Assembly (NCBI GenBank): GCA_028281525.1 | Contig: JANQJR010000064.1 | Location: forward strand, 1-64,000 | DNA length: 64,000 bases | Reading direction: 5' to 3' | From: Magnetovibrio sp. | GTDB lineage: Bacteria > Pseudomonadota > Alphaproteobacteria > Rhodospirillales > Magnetovibrionaceae | Program-made: the position numbers and the translations under genes | Notes under the pieces: model-generated | Databases searched by the model: none | What the model saw: the letters and a program-made list of their open reading frames with translations, nothing else | What the model was told of the DNA's origin: nothing | In this document: piece after piece, positions 18,998 to 28,593 of the stretch | How positions within the stretch are numbered: position 1 is the first letter of the stretch | How the letters are laid out: every line of letters starts with the position of its first letter

Positions 18998-19926
18998 GCC
19001 CCCCCCTTTACGGGCCGGGCCCGTTTGGTGGTTTTGGACGCAGGAAGACCCAACAGATAAGCGGCGGAACCGCAGAACCGGGCGGCATCGCGCACGGCCT
19101 TCTTGGGCCGGAAAATCAGCAGCGCCTTTGGGCCAAAGCGCAGCATCTGCCGCCAGCCGAGCGCACGGGCATCCGCCAAGCCATGGTATTTCGCTTCGAA
19201 ATACAGACGTGACCAGGACATGTGGTAGAACTTCTCCCAATGGCGGCCCCAGCCGCTGCCGATGGAGCCGCCACCGATGTGACGCGACACCGCCTCCGGC
19301 ACGACCATAATCTTATAACCCGCGTTCATCAGGCGCATACAGATGTCGTCATCTTCATGATAAAGGAAGATGGCGTCGTCGAAGAAGCCGACATCTTTCA
19401 GCGCGGACATACGCACCAGATTGACCGCACCGGACACCACCCAAGTGCAGAAATTGCCTTCGGGCCGGGGTTCGTGATCGCGTTTGGACGGCATCTTGTC
19501 GCGCAGCAACAACGGTCCGTTCCAGGCCCGGTCGAACTTGTCATCATCGTCCAAAAGCAAAGGCGACAACAGACCCGCATCCGGATTGGCATCGGCCTCT
19601 GCGACCAAGCCGGCAAACGCCTCCCCGATAAACTCCGCATCCGGGTTCATCAACAACGCGTATTCGGTTTTCACCAACGCCAGACCTTGACTCGCGGCGT
19701 TGCCGTAGCCGACGCCCACTTGGTTTTGGACGATTTCCGCCTGGGGGGCGCGTTCACGCACGATATCGAGGGTATCGTCCGCGCTTTCGTTGTCCACCAC
19801 GATGATCCGTGCGGAGCGCGCCACACTATCCAGGCATGGGCCAATCACGGCACGGGAATGATGGGTGACGACGATGGCGGTGGTCCGGTCCCATGCATTT
19901 CGGGCAGACGCATCCTGCGACGACAT
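18994..19926 (-). CDS. Family 2 glycosyltransferase
   Basis: 310-aa GT-A enzyme. IIVVDNESADDTLDIV (about 40-55), a DxD-equivalent MNPDAEF near 95, and an acceptor-side HEDDDICMRLMNAGYK near 195 resemble rhamnosyltransferase-like GT2 members. No membrane helix, so likely cytoplasmic and membrane-associated. It sits between rfbF (3 bp) and rfbG (4-nt overlap), so it probably transfers the sugar produced by this operon. Confidence 0.88.
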   Translation of the reverse strand: MSSQDASARNAWDRTTAIVVTHHSRAVIGPCLDSVARSARIIVVDNESADDTLDIVRERAPQAEIVQNQVGVGYGNAASQGLALVKTEYALLMNPDAEFIGEAFAGLVAEADANPDAGLLSPLLLDDDDKFDRAWNGPLLLRDKMPSKRDHEPRPEGNFCTWVVSGAVNLVRMSALKDVGFFDDAIFLYHEDDDICMRLMNAGYKIMVVPEAVSRHIGGGSIGSGWGRHWEKFYHMSWSRLYFEAKYHGLADARALGWRQMLRFGPKALLIFRPKKAVRDAARFCGSAAYLLGLPASKTTKRARPVKGGA

Positions 19927-19929
19927 GAT

Positions 19930-20703
19930 TTAGCCCCAGGCCTTCCAAGGCGCAGCGCCGCTGGCCCACAAATCTTCCAGCAAGCGTTTTTCACGCAAAG
20001 TGTCCATGGGTTGCCAAAAACCGTCATGCTGGTAGGCGCTGAGCTGCCGGTCACGGGCAAGGCCTTCCAACGGTTCGCGCTCCCACACGGTGGCATCGCC
20101 GGCGATGCGGTCCAGCACGGCGGGTTCCAGAACAAAAAAGCCGCCGTTGATGAAGTCGCCCTCGCCCGCCGGTTTTTCGACAAAATCGCTGACTTGGTCA
20201 CCGTCCAGTTTGGTCGCGCCGAAGCGCCCCGACGGACGTACCACGGTGACGGTGGCTTCCCGGCCTTGGGCTTTGTGAAAATCTATCAGTTTGGCGATGT
20301 CCACGTCCGAAAGGCCGTCGCCATAAGTCATGCAGAACGGTTCACTGTCGCTTAAGTACTGGGCGACCCGCTTCACACGCCCGCCGGTCATGGTATCCGC
20401 GCCGGTGTCAACCAGAGTAACGCGCCAATCTTCGGCTTCGGTCGAATGGTAGGTCATCTGGTTCTTGGCCAAATCCAGCGTCACATCGGAGCGGTGCAGG
20501 ACGTAATTGGCGAAGTACTCCTTGACCATGTAGCCCCGGTAACCAAGACAGACGACAAAGTCCGTCAAACCGTGGGCGGCGTACATTTTCATGATATGCC
20601 ACAGGATCGGCATGCCACCGATTTCGACCATGGGCTTGGGGCGTAGATCGGATTCTTCGGCGATGCGGGTGCCAAGCCCACCGGCGAGCAAAACGACTTT
20701 CAT
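19930..20703 (-). CDS. rfbF: Glucose-1-phosphate cytidylyltransferase
   Basis: 257 aa from ATG 20703 with a G-rich ribosome site; an in-frame extension to 20730 runs into the upstream terminator and is rejected. Opens [20 protein letters not shown] and [20 protein letters not shown], the nucleotidyltransferase signature of RfbF/DdhA, with [10 protein letters not shown] near 130. It makes CDP-glucose from CTP and glucose-1-phosphate, the first step of the branch. First gene of the downstream group, immediately behind an intrinsic terminator. Confidence 0.93.
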   Translation of the reverse strand: MKVVLLAGGLGTRIAEESDLRPKPMVEIGGMPILWHIMKMYAAHGLTDFVVCLGYRGYMVKEYFANYVLHRSDVTLDLAKNQMTYHSTEAEDWRVTLVDTGADTMTGGRVKRVAQYLSDSEPFCMTYGDGLSDVDIAKLIDFHKAQGREATVTVVRPSGRFGATKLDGDQVSDFVEKPAGEGDFINGGFFVLEPAVLDRIAGDATVWEREPLEGLARDRQLSAYQHDGFWQPMDTLREKRLLEDLWASGAAPWKAWG

Positions 20704-20720
20704 GAGCGAACCCCCAAACC

Positions 20721-20751
20721 AAAAAAGCACGGGTCCACGACGGCCCCGTGC
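20721..20751 (-). terminator. Intrinsic terminator in front of rfbF (possible attenuator)
   Basis: On the minus strand a 7-bp stem GCACGGG / CCCGTGC with an 11-nt loop is followed by TTTTTT. It ends only 17 nt before the rfbF ATG. It separates the methyltransferase gene from the CDP-sugar operon. No convincing promoter is visible between this hairpin and the ATG. Confidence 0.75.
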
Positions 20752-20887
20752 GTCCTGCGAATCCTGAGTTTTCTTTTAAAGGAGTCGTGCCCCCACCACA
20801 AGCGGGAGGTGGCGTTCAATCCCTAACATCGCCGCTTTCCCATACGCCGTGGATTGGATAATTCAGTGCTTCACGACCCGGTGAAGA

Positions 20888-21667
20888 TTATTCCAATTCG
20901 CACCATGCTTGCGCCGGGTTGTTGGGATTGGTCCGCAAACGAAGATTCCTGATTTCCAAAGTTTCCCGCAAGGCCTGTGTCTCGCCGGGAAACGACGGGA
21001 GATTGATCTCGTCAAACGCCAAAATTCCACCCTTCGGCATTCTTTCAAGAATGCGTTCCAAAACGAACTTCGTCGGATGGTACACGTCCATATCGAAGAT
21101 CGCCAACGCGATGACTGCTTCGGGGTTTGCCTCCAACCAAGGCTCAAAGGTTTGGCACACGTCTCCCTTCACCAGCTCGAACTTTTGCTTGTGATTGATT
21201 GGTGCATTTTGCTCATGAAGCGTCAAAACCTCGCTCAAAAAATTTTCATACCCCGGCTGCACGCTGTGGTCGCCCTTCTCCCACCCGACCTTACGTTCCT
21301 CTTCGTTCAAGTCTTCGGTGAAGCCCTCGAATGTATCGAAACCAACAACCCGCCTGAGATAATTGTACGGTTCGTAAATGCCGCGAAAGTTCGTCATCAG
21401 GCTCATCGTTGGGCCGAAGCGGACGCCAAATTCACAAATAATCCCGGTCTTACCGACAATCATTTTATAAAGATCGTTCATGTAAAGGACACGTGAGAGG
21501 GTTTGGCGTTTCATGAACAAGGAAGGGCTGTTGACGTTCCAGCCGGCATCCGTGATCTTATCTTGGAAATCATCATGAAGCCGGCGAAGGCTTATGCTGT
21601 TTTCTTCTTCCAAGGAAGATCCGTTATGCGACGTCTTGCCGCCACCAATGCTTTCGTCGAACTTCAT
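20888..21667 (-). CDS. TylF-like class I SAM-dependent methyltransferase
   Basis: 259 aa from ATG 21667, chosen because AAGGA lies 8 nt upstream; an in-frame TTG at 21691 is the alternative. The SAM motif region reads ICEFGVRFGPTMSLM, then VGFDTFEGF; a putative metal-binding FDMDVYHPTKFVLE and a late FDEINLP follow. This pattern fits the TylF/MycF (macrocin O-methyltransferase) family of metal-dependent sugar O-methyltransferases. Likely O-methylates a glycan residue. A short perfect hairpin (20869-20886) follows the stop without a T-run. Confidence 0.8.
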   Translation of the reverse strand: MKFDESIGGGKTSHNGSSLEEENSISLRRLHDDFQDKITDAGWNVNSPSLFMKRQTLSRVLYMNDLYKMIVGKTGIICEFGVRFGPTMSLMTNFRGIYEPYNYLRRVVGFDTFEGFTEDLNEEERKVGWEKGDHSVQPGYENFLSEVLTLHEQNAPINHKQKFELVKGDVCQTFEPWLEANPEAVIALAIFDMDVYHPTKFVLERILERMPKGGILAFDEINLPSFPGETQALRETLEIRNLRLRTNPNNPAQAWCELE

Positions 21668-21762
21668 CGTGCCATCCTTGTTGAGTATCAACTGTGTTTA
21701 TATAAATCGGACCGATCATCGTCATCGGAATCCGTTTTTTTGACTGTCCAGGTTACCGGTTC

Positions 21763-23421
21763 CTACTTCGAGGCCGATGTGATGGGGACATAGTCGTCTG
21801 CACCGAGAACTCGGTATGTATGATAGTACATCTCTTCCTCCGTCCACCAAGTTTGCACTCTCCGGGCCTCTTCAGCGAAGATCGTTTCGTGGTCCTCGAG
21901 ATACGTTTTCAAGAAGGGATAAATGTCGCGCTGTTTCAAATCGTCAGGAATGACGAAAGGCTCCATATCTTTGGGAATGCCAAAGTAGAATCCGCCAAAT
22001 ACCTGCGCATTGAAAGCGGCTTGCTCCATATCCATGTCTTGCCACCATTGCTCGCTCAGTTGCGTGAGAAAGTCTTCGCGCGAGGACGAGCTTTTTACAA
22101 AATTGTACCCACCGTACCAGCCCGATTCCGAAACCAGCACCGGCTTGCCGATTGCCGTAGCCTCCAAACCGATCGTCCCGTGACAGGACACAAAGGCATC
22201 CACAGCTTCGATGATGGCCGCATTGTTCCATGTGCGATCGACCAAACGGACATGAGCATGCTCTTCGGTTGCGATGACTTCGTGGAGCGTTATGCCACCG
22301 TACCATTCTTCACAAGGATGATTTTTCAACAACCAATTGAAATGTGGCGTTTTTCGAGCGACATCGATAATCGAGCACATCCAATCGAGATAGTCCCGGA
22401 AGTTTTCCATGCCATGAAAGTGAGGTGTGTCGAACCAGTGTGGCGCGTACACGCCAATGATCGGTTTATCGTCATCCCACCCAAAATGTTTCTGAAGCTC
22501 TGAACGCGCCAAACGAACCGCTTTGTTGGTGTAAGCGTATTCTGTGCCAATATCCTGGGCGGTTCCTCCCATTCTTTCCTGAACGTACCCACGAAAAAGT
22601 TCGGCTAAGTTTTCCTGCTGAGCGTTTGAAAGGCACTCGAAATTTTCCGACGGCAACTGTGCCGTGATTTTGAAGATATCTCCTGGCCTCGAAAACTTCC
22701 AAAATCTCGGCATTCCGAAAATGCCCGATGCTACGACGATCTTGACATTGCGCTTCATCGCCACCCAAGCCAGCGCCCCATAGGTCTCATTAAACGCATG
22801 GCTCAGCACCAGAAGTTCCGTCTCTTCGGTGACGATTTCCGAGGCGGCCTGCAAACAGTGGAGGATGTCTATGACATACATTTCGAGCAGAGGATCTTTA
22901 ACATTCACCTCCGGTAGACGTTGCTTATATTGGATACTGTCGTAAGCGACCCGGCCGGGAAAATCGAACGGAAGTTTCCAAGAAAATATGTCGGCTGACG
23001 TTTTGGTGCCAGCGATCAGACGCTTGGCCTCGGCACGCATGCTCGCGGTGCGGGGGCATTGCTTCGGGAAATCGACCGTTGAATCGATCCCCAAAGTAGA
23101 CAAGGTTTTCTGGGCTTTTGGCGCGTTGTACTTACCCAGCACCCCAACTTCTTCGGCATGCGACAAGCCCAGGGCCCTTCGGAATAAGGATATGCGGTAC
23201 CAATAGCCAGGATTGTCAAAGGTCGCATCATAAAGAACCCGGCCGCGATAGGGGCCTTTTTCGCCCCGGCTCAGTCGACTCAAGTGCTGTTCCGTCAGTT
23301 CCCTGTCAGCGGCATACCGCCGGTTTTCAGCCTTTGTCTTGGGATGAATTTGCTTAACCGCATAAAGGGTGTTGCCCATGCGAAATTTGGACTTTCTTAA
23401 AAATTCATGCAGCACAGACAA
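21763..23421 (-). CDS. Putative capsule/surface-carbohydrate glycosyltransferase (GT-B-like)
   Basis: 552 aa. The TTG start at 23421 has GGAG 8 nt upstream; a GTG two codons in and ATG 23379 are alternatives. The C-terminal half has IGVYAPHW, WLLKNHPCEEWYGG, then VDAFVSCHGTIGLEATAIG and KPVLVSE. That matches the pattern of KpsS/CDP-glycerol-transferase-like enzymes (conserved HP and a Gly-Thr-x-x-x-E loop). No membrane helix. The donor and acceptor cannot be deduced. It follows the FkbH-fusion gene by 81 bp on the same strand. Confidence 0.65.
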   Translation of the reverse strand: MSVLHEFLRKSKFRMGNTLYAVKQIHPKTKAENRRYAADRELTEQHLSRLSRGEKGPYRGRVLYDATFDNPGYWYRISLFRRALGLSHAEEVGVLGKYNAPKAQKTLSTLGIDSTVDFPKQCPRTASMRAEAKRLIAGTKTSADIFSWKLPFDFPGRVAYDSIQYKQRLPEVNVKDPLLEMYVIDILHCLQAASEIVTEETELLVLSHAFNETYGALAWVAMKRNVKIVVASGIFGMPRFWKFSRPGDIFKITAQLPSENFECLSNAQQENLAELFRGYVQERMGGTAQDIGTEYAYTNKAVRLARSELQKHFGWDDDKPIIGVYAPHWFDTPHFHGMENFRDYLDWMCSIIDVARKTPHFNWLLKNHPCEEWYGGITLHEVIATEEHAHVRLVDRTWNNAAIIEAVDAFVSCHGTIGLEATAIGKPVLVSESGWYGGYNFVKSSSSREDFLTQLSEQWWQDMDMEQAAFNAQVFGGFYFGIPKDMEPFVIPDDLKQRDIYPFLKTYLEDHETIFAEEARRVQTWWTEEEMYYHTYRVLGADDYVPITSASK

Positions 23422-23502
23422 AACCGCTACTCCGGACGCACCATTTGAAACGTGAGCACACTTACATCCCTATTCAGCCGTATACTGAATGTTGGAGCCG
23501 CA

Positions 23503-26370
23503 TCAAAGGCTCAATTCGCCTTCCGTCTCCATTTCTTTCAAACGCAAAAGGATTGCCTCAAAAGAAACCAGTGCTGAAAGGTCCTCATCGTTGAAATCAC
23601 AGTCCAGCTCATCTTCGATTTCCATCAATAAGCCAATCTGGCCCTTTGAATCCCATTTTTTGAGACACCCCAAACGGGCCTGTTCGATCACTTCGGTCTC
23701 TTCCACATCGAACATGGTATGAAAGATTTCTTCGAGACGTTCGAACAGCGCGCTCCCCCGCATTTCCACTATCGGGGATGCCGCCGCTTTATCGGACCCA
23801 CTTTCGCCGGCCGTTCCCTGGGAAGGCGTTTCTTCGTCCACATGCGGTTCTTCGTCCATCAGGTCAGCTTGCGTCAAAGTGGCGTCCATATCCTCCAACG
23901 CAACAGAAATATAAGACGGGATACTCAACGGCTGCGCCCCAGCATTTTCGAGCGCAAGGTTATAAGAATGTTCGCCCACGATGGAAAAGCCGTGGTTTGC
24001 ATACAGCTCACGGACGGGTTGATTTTTTTCTGTCGGTACGATTTGTCCCGATAATGCCGACATGCCCTGCGCGCGCGCGCTATCTGCCAACCAGGCGAGC
24101 ATTGCTGTTTCGATTTGCCGTCCCATCGCACGACAACTCATGAGAAGAGAGTCGATTTCAAGTGCCTTTGCATCGTTTTTGTTTGGCGATGCAACGATGA
24201 CGGCAATGATCTCTTCTTCAAAATACTTGTCCTTCAAGGAAACCGCATAAACCTGCGCACCTTGTTGAACGATCATGCGTTCAAGTTCGTGTTTCTTATA
24301 GCGAACGGTTGTTGTGTTGAACTGATTCGTTTTGGAAATCAGTTGCAAAATGCGGGCTGAATTCTTTTCTCCATAGGCGGAGATCGTGATCGTCATGCCT
24401 AGGCCGGCGAGGTACGCCTCAACGGATTGTGCGGCGTCGCGTTCCTTCATATCCCGACGGCGCTGAGCATATTGCTGTTTTCGCTTAATATCCTCCTGCG
24501 TCAATGTGACCGCCTGCAATTGCGGTATTTGCGAAAGAAAAGGAACCCACTGTGCAGGATCTCTCGGCAAGTCCGGCACACAACACTCCGGCACGCCGCT
24601 ACGCACCCATTCCCGTTCAAGTTCACTGTTGTCAATGAACATGGCCGAAGCAGGCGTCAGCCCTAAGGACTTACAGATTTTCCGAACGTTGCTGGCTTTA
24701 TCGTCCCAGTTGATTTGAGCGGCCGCGAAGTCGTCTTCCCGGAGCACCATATCAGGATGCCGTGCGATGATCTCCATCGCATCGTCTTCATTGTTTTTAC
24801 TGCAAACCGCAAGCGCGATGCCCCGGTTGGAAAGCGCCTTCAAGAAGTACTGAAAATCTTTAAAAACATTACCGGGATGATCACCGCCCAGAAGGATGCC
24901 GCTCAGGCCGTCTTCGCCGGCGACGCCGCCCCAAAGCGTGTCGTCCAAGTCAAGGATCAGCAAGCGGGATGTCTTGCCCTCCAACGCCAACATCAGGCCC
25001 AACAGATGTTGAGATAGCGCGGCATTAAACTCTTTGCTGAACGGCGTCCGGCTCAAATAATAGAACTTTCCACTGGAGGCGGTTCCAGTTCCCACACGGC
25101 GCATGACGGCGCCATATTGCGCAATGTGCACATCCGGCAAGTCCTTCAAGCCGTCACGCAGGACCCGATTGGCGAGCGCCATCATCGCCGCACAGCCATA
25201 TGAAAGCGTAGAGTCAAAATCACCCAAGGGGGAAGGATTCAACAAATCGAAGTCGGCGACGATAAAAATGCCGGACAGACATTTGCGAGCTTCGGCGATA
25301 AAGGATGTGTACTCCGCAACGATATTTTGAATGTCCGTTTCAAACGTTTCCCTATTGGACAGAGGATCGCGCAAAATGTGCCCGAATAAGTCTTCCGCCG
25401 TTTCCAGATAGGCAACGTAATTCGGGTCGATGACACGTAAGTCTGATTCCGGGTTCAGCGTTTCTTGACGGTATTGCCCAAATGGCATTTCGATCAAACG
25501 CGGTTCCTGGTCGGTCTCTGCTTTGTGCTGAGCGCAGAATTCTTCGGCCAAAAAGTCGAGATTCCTACCGCCGCAAAACGTAACGGCAGGGCTTGCAATG
25601 GCCTTGACGAATTCATCCCGGGTGGCCAGCAAACACAAAGGATCCTCTTCCAACAACTTAACGGTAGCGTCCACGGCTTCTTGGGTGCGGATTGATTCAA
25701 CGACGCCCATTCCCACATTGGCGCGCAGCACTTCATGACGCTTGTCCATATCCTCGATGATCGGCGCCATTTCGTTCATAACCGGCACGTCCAACCGGCG
25801 ATTATACATCTGTTTTGAGTAACTCGCTTCACCGCCTCCAAAATCGGCTTTGCCGTGAAAGGTTTTGAGGTACCGGTAGGGAACGTCGACAAGCTGCTCA
25901 GCGTAGTGGAAAACGGTTCCGCATTTTGACAGGGGCTGGCCCAGCCCCACAATGCGGGCGTTGAGTTCGTAAAATTTCTTGAAGATGGAATCTTCCCCCC
26001 AAACGCTTTCGCTTTGCGAATGCTCGGCAAGCTCTTGAAAGCGGGGACCGTAACCACAATACGTATAAATGGGGCAAGGCGTCCTTTCTATGCCGGGAAG
26101 CACCCGGAAGTGCTCGGACAACGCGCCGACTTCCGACGGCGTATTGCGATAGTGGTAATGGCCTGTACGGCAAAATTCCCAAGAGAACGCCGGCATCAGA
26201 AGTGTCTGATGCGGCAAAAGCCTATGCTGCAAGGCTTCGATCACGCCCGCACAAATATCGTCCATTTTGCCAAAGGCGAAAGTATTGGCATGGACAACAA
26301 CTATTTCATCCTCATCCTCAATAACAGTCTGAAATGCATCATGAAACTCGGATTTGGAGACTTCGCGCAT
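23503..26370 (-). CDS. Multidomain AAC(3)-like acyltransferase / FkbH-like HAD / GNAT / acyl carrier protein fusion
   Basis: 955 aa from ATG 26370 (AAGGACG ribosome site; GTG one codon earlier is possible). Residues 1 to about 250 resemble AAC(3)-type N-acetyltransferases (VVHANTFAFGKMDD). A linker of about 200 residues precedes a FkbH-type HAD-IIIC domain with nucleophile motif LDLDDTLWGG near 474 and SKTNQFNTTTVRY near 680. A GNAT-like region reaches to about 790, then an acidic linker. The last 80 residues look like an acyl carrier protein, with KKWDSKGQIGLLMEIEDELD placing the phosphopantetheine serine near 908. FkbH proteins load glyceryl units from 1,3-bisphosphoglycerate onto ACPs. Here carrier and acyltransferase are on one chain, suggesting transfer of a C3 acyl group to an amino sugar or glycan. 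Confidence 0.8.
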   Translation of the reverse strand: MREVSKSEFHDAFQTVIEDEDEIVVVHANTFAFGKMDDICAGVIEALQHRLLPHQTLLMPAFSWEFCRTGHYHYRNTPSEVGALSEHFRVLPGIERTPCPIYTYCGYGPRFQELAEHSQSESVWGEDSIFKKFYELNARIVGLGQPLSKCGTVFHYAEQLVDVPYRYLKTFHGKADFGGGEASYSKQMYNRRLDVPVMNEMAPIIEDMDKRHEVLRANVGMGVVESIRTQEAVDATVKLLEEDPLCLLATRDEFVKAIASPAVTFCGGRNLDFLAEEFCAQHKAETDQEPRLIEMPFGQYRQETLNPESDLRVIDPNYVAYLETAEDLFGHILRDPLSNRETFETDIQNIVAEYTSFIAEARKCLSGIFIVADFDLLNPSPLGDFDSTLSYGCAAMMALANRVLRDGLKDLPDVHIAQYGAVMRRVGTGTASSGKFYYLSRTPFSKEFNAALSQHLLGLMLALEGKTSRLLILDLDDTLWGGVAGEDGLSGILLGGDHPGNVFKDFQYFLKALSNRGIALAVCSKNNEDDAMEIIARHPDMVLREDDFAAAQINWDDKASNVRKICKSLGLTPASAMFIDNSELEREWVRSGVPECCVPDLPRDPAQWVPFLSQIPQLQAVTLTQEDIKRKQQYAQRRRDMKERDAAQSVEAYLAGLGMTITISAYGEKNSARILQLISKTNQFNTTTVRYKKHELERMIVQQGAQVYAVSLKDKYFEEEIIAVIVASPNKNDAKALEIDSLLMSCRAMGRQIETAMLAWLADSARAQGMSALSGQIVPTEKNQPVRELYANHGFSIVGEHSYNLALENAGAQPLSIPSYISVALEDMDATLTQADLMDEEPHVDEETPSQGTAGESGSDKAAASPIVEMRGSALFERLEEIFHTMFDVEETEVIEQARLGCLKKWDSKGQIGLLMEIEDELDCDFNDEDLSALVSFEAILLRLKEMETEGELSL

Positions 26371-26430
26371 CACCCCGTCCTTAAAGGCAAAACATAACTT
26401 GAGAGAATTGAAAGATCACAAAGCCAAGGG

Positions 26431-28020
26431 CTATAGGCTTTCCAGAATTTGCACAAGGTGTTTCTTTTTCACCTCGCGATAAGACTTGCTCCACCACCAA
26501 GTTTCGGCGGCGGGAAATTCCGGATCCGAGAATTGAGAACCTTTTTCGGCGAGCACCGGCATCAATTTGTCGATCAGGATATCGACCAGTCCGATATTGC
26601 CGATGTTCAACCGCTCCCGCGTATCGAAAAACAGCTCCCGGAGGCTCACGTCATCCGAACGCCGGCCACTGATAAACTCCCGTTCGGCCCAGCCGATATG
26701 GTTCACCAAACGGAACACAATCGCCGCGCGACGCAAGCTCTTCAAGGCCTCCATGCGCGGTAGCGCAGGCGATTCGACAAAGAGATGCTGTTCGATTTCA
26801 GAAGAGAAGACCATGCCATAGTCTTCCGCGATGGTCATCAACTCCGTACCCGGCAATCCACGCATTGCATGACAGCAAAGCAAATGCCCTTGAGAATGCC
26901 GAAGCTGTTCCATCATATAATCGAGGGTGCGCGATATGGAATCGACGTCTTCAGTGGGCAAGCCGATAATAATGTCGATTTTGACGAAGACTTTACTTTC
27001 GCGAAGAAGACGGAATGTGAGTTCGAATTTTTCTTTTTTGATATTGCGGTGGACGAGTTTCAAAACATCGCGATTGATGGTTTGAACACCGATCCCCGTG
27101 GTGATCTCATTCCATTCATGAAGGGCGGTAAACTCGCCAAACAGGTCTGCGAGCTCTTGGTCAATAAACCCCGGAATGAGCTCAAACATGAGTTGGAGCT
27201 CGACTTTATTATCGATGAGCCCCCGCATGATTGCCTTTGCGTGATCCAGGTCGGACGTAAAGTTTGCATCGACAAAACGAATTTGCCGAACGCCACGCTC
27301 CAGAGCATACGCAACCTCATCGAGCACGCGGTCCGCAACACTATAAACGGGGCGCCCCATGTCCTTGTGGTAAATGCAATACGAGCACCGAAGAGAACAG
27401 CCTCTCTGCGTCTCGATATTCGCTTCCACGCCGTCGCGTGCAAGGACCTCTTCATCGACAATGCCCTCAAGATAAGGAGAGGGAAATTGCGCGATAGAAT
27501 CAGAAACGATGCGAGGGCTATTGAGGGCAAAGGCTGACGAAAGATCATTCCGGTACGCCAAACCGTTGATATCGGAAATGTCCCCACCACCTCCCGATAG
27601 CATGCGAAGCAATTCCAGGAAAGGCGGCTCCCCTTCGCCCGAAACGCAATAGTGAGCAGGATGGTTGTCGTACAGCCCTTCTTCGACATATTCGCGGGCA
27701 ATCTCGGGGCCACCATAAAGAATACGCGTATGCGGAAGGGTCTTTACGATGGCGTCAGATAACTCATTGAAAAATTTCATATTCCAGAGGTAGCAGGAAA
27801 AACCGACAACATCGGGTTTTTGTTGCGTGATCTGGGATGTGAGGCGTTCGAGCGTTTCCGCGTACAGGGCATCCGTGACTAAAGGTTCTTGAATCACGGG
27901 AATATCCCAATTTTCCTGGACATGGGAATCCGCCAGCGCAAACGCTTTCAGATTATAAAGCGAAAGGGAAAATGCATTATAAGAGCCAGCAACGCCAACA
28001 AGAATGGCTGTCTTTCTCAT
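26431..28020 (-). CDS. B12-binding-domain radical SAM protein
   Basis: 529 aa. An N-terminal cobalamin-binding-like Rossmann domain (PDVVGFSCYLWNMKF, then RILYGGPEIA near 100) precedes a radical SAM core with the canonical CxxxCxxC at C208, C212 and C215 (RGCSLRCSYCIYHKDMG). Family members catalyse methylations or rearrangements with SAM and often cobalamin. It lacks the DxHxxG lower-ligand motif, so any cobalamin would bind base-off without His ligation. Next to the FkbH fusion, it may modify a sugar or acyl unit. Confidence 0.85.
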   Translation of the reverse strand: MRKTAILVGVAGSYNAFSLSLYNLKAFALADSHVQENWDIPVIQEPLVTDALYAETLERLTSQITQQKPDVVGFSCYLWNMKFFNELSDAIVKTLPHTRILYGGPEIAREYVEEGLYDNHPAHYCVSGEGEPPFLELLRMLSGGGGDISDINGLAYRNDLSSAFALNSPRIVSDSIAQFPSPYLEGIVDEEVLARDGVEANIETQRGCSLRCSYCIYHKDMGRPVYSVADRVLDEVAYALERGVRQIRFVDANFTSDLDHAKAIMRGLIDNKVELQLMFELIPGFIDQELADLFGEFTALHEWNEITTGIGVQTINRDVLKLVHRNIKKEKFELTFRLLRESKVFVKIDIIIGLPTEDVDSISRTLDYMMEQLRHSQGHLLCCHAMRGLPGTELMTIAEDYGMVFSSEIEQHLFVESPALPRMEALKSLRRAAIVFRLVNHIGWAEREFISGRRSDDVSLRELFFDTRERLNIGNIGLVDILIDKLMPVLAEKGSQFSDPEFPAAETWWWSKSYREVKKKHLVQILESL

Positions 28021-28040
28021 AAAAACACCGTATCTACGTC

Positions 28041-28076
28041 GGTTATTCGATATAACCAGGTCATGGATGATTTCAA
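28041..28076 (-). promoter_or_regulatory. Candidate promoter with inverted repeat, upstream of the radical SAM gene
   Basis: On the minus strand TTGAAA (28071-28076), a 16-bp spacer and TATATC (28049-28054). A perfect inverted repeat GGTTAT-N5-ATAACC (28041-28057) covers the -10, a position suited to repressor binding. The leader would be about 20 nt. Confidence 0.35.
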
Positions 28077-28593
28077 AAACTTGGTGTTCTCAAGAACGGA
28101 TCGCAATGCCTATCTATGATACTCGGCTTGCCAGCTCAACAGATTATCGCATCCTAACCGCACAGCCCCAATTTTATGTATCAGCCCCAACCAGAGATTC
28201 CGGTACGAAAGAACGCACGTTTGGCGCCTGATCGGGATAACGTTTTTGTAACGTCATGGTTGATTCAGCCGACTGCCACCATACTGCCTAAGTCTCTTCC
28301 ATATTTACATTTAAGCCTTTCCAGGCTCACGTGCAGACCAAAGACAACATGAACCCATCCGGGTAAATCCTCGAAGAATTTCATGTTTTCACGATACTGA
28401 ATGACAAAATTCGTGCGCGGATTTCCTGTCTTTTTAATTTCCTGCACCCTTCTCTATGACAGACAGTGTGTTTTTTCTTGCCCTAACGTGGTCCCCGCAT
28501 GCCTTGAAGGACCCAACTACAGCTTATGCCGTGAGTCATTCATACCTTTCGTCTCCACCCCCGCATGAAGCCGAGCAGTACGGTAAGTAGACA
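28058..28593. other. Gene-poor gap, no recognisable gene
   Basis: About 540 bp between the radical SAM gene's promoter region and the small ORF downstream of the SGNH gene. It contains only an unconvincing 60-codon minus-strand frame (28265-28447) without a ribosome site. No RNA gene, terminator or mobile-element ends were recognised. It splits the minus-strand arm and could be a decayed gene or a transcription boundary. Confidence 0.5.

Noticed and set aside
20869-20886. Hairpin CTTCAC-N6-GTGAAG after the TylF-like gene as a terminator
   Set aside because: Perfect 6-bp stem but no T-run follows; the true terminator is the one at 20721-20751.
28265-28447. 60-codon minus-strand open frame in the gap
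   Set aside because: No ribosome site, no recognisable domain and no coupling to neighbours; reads like non-coding sequence.
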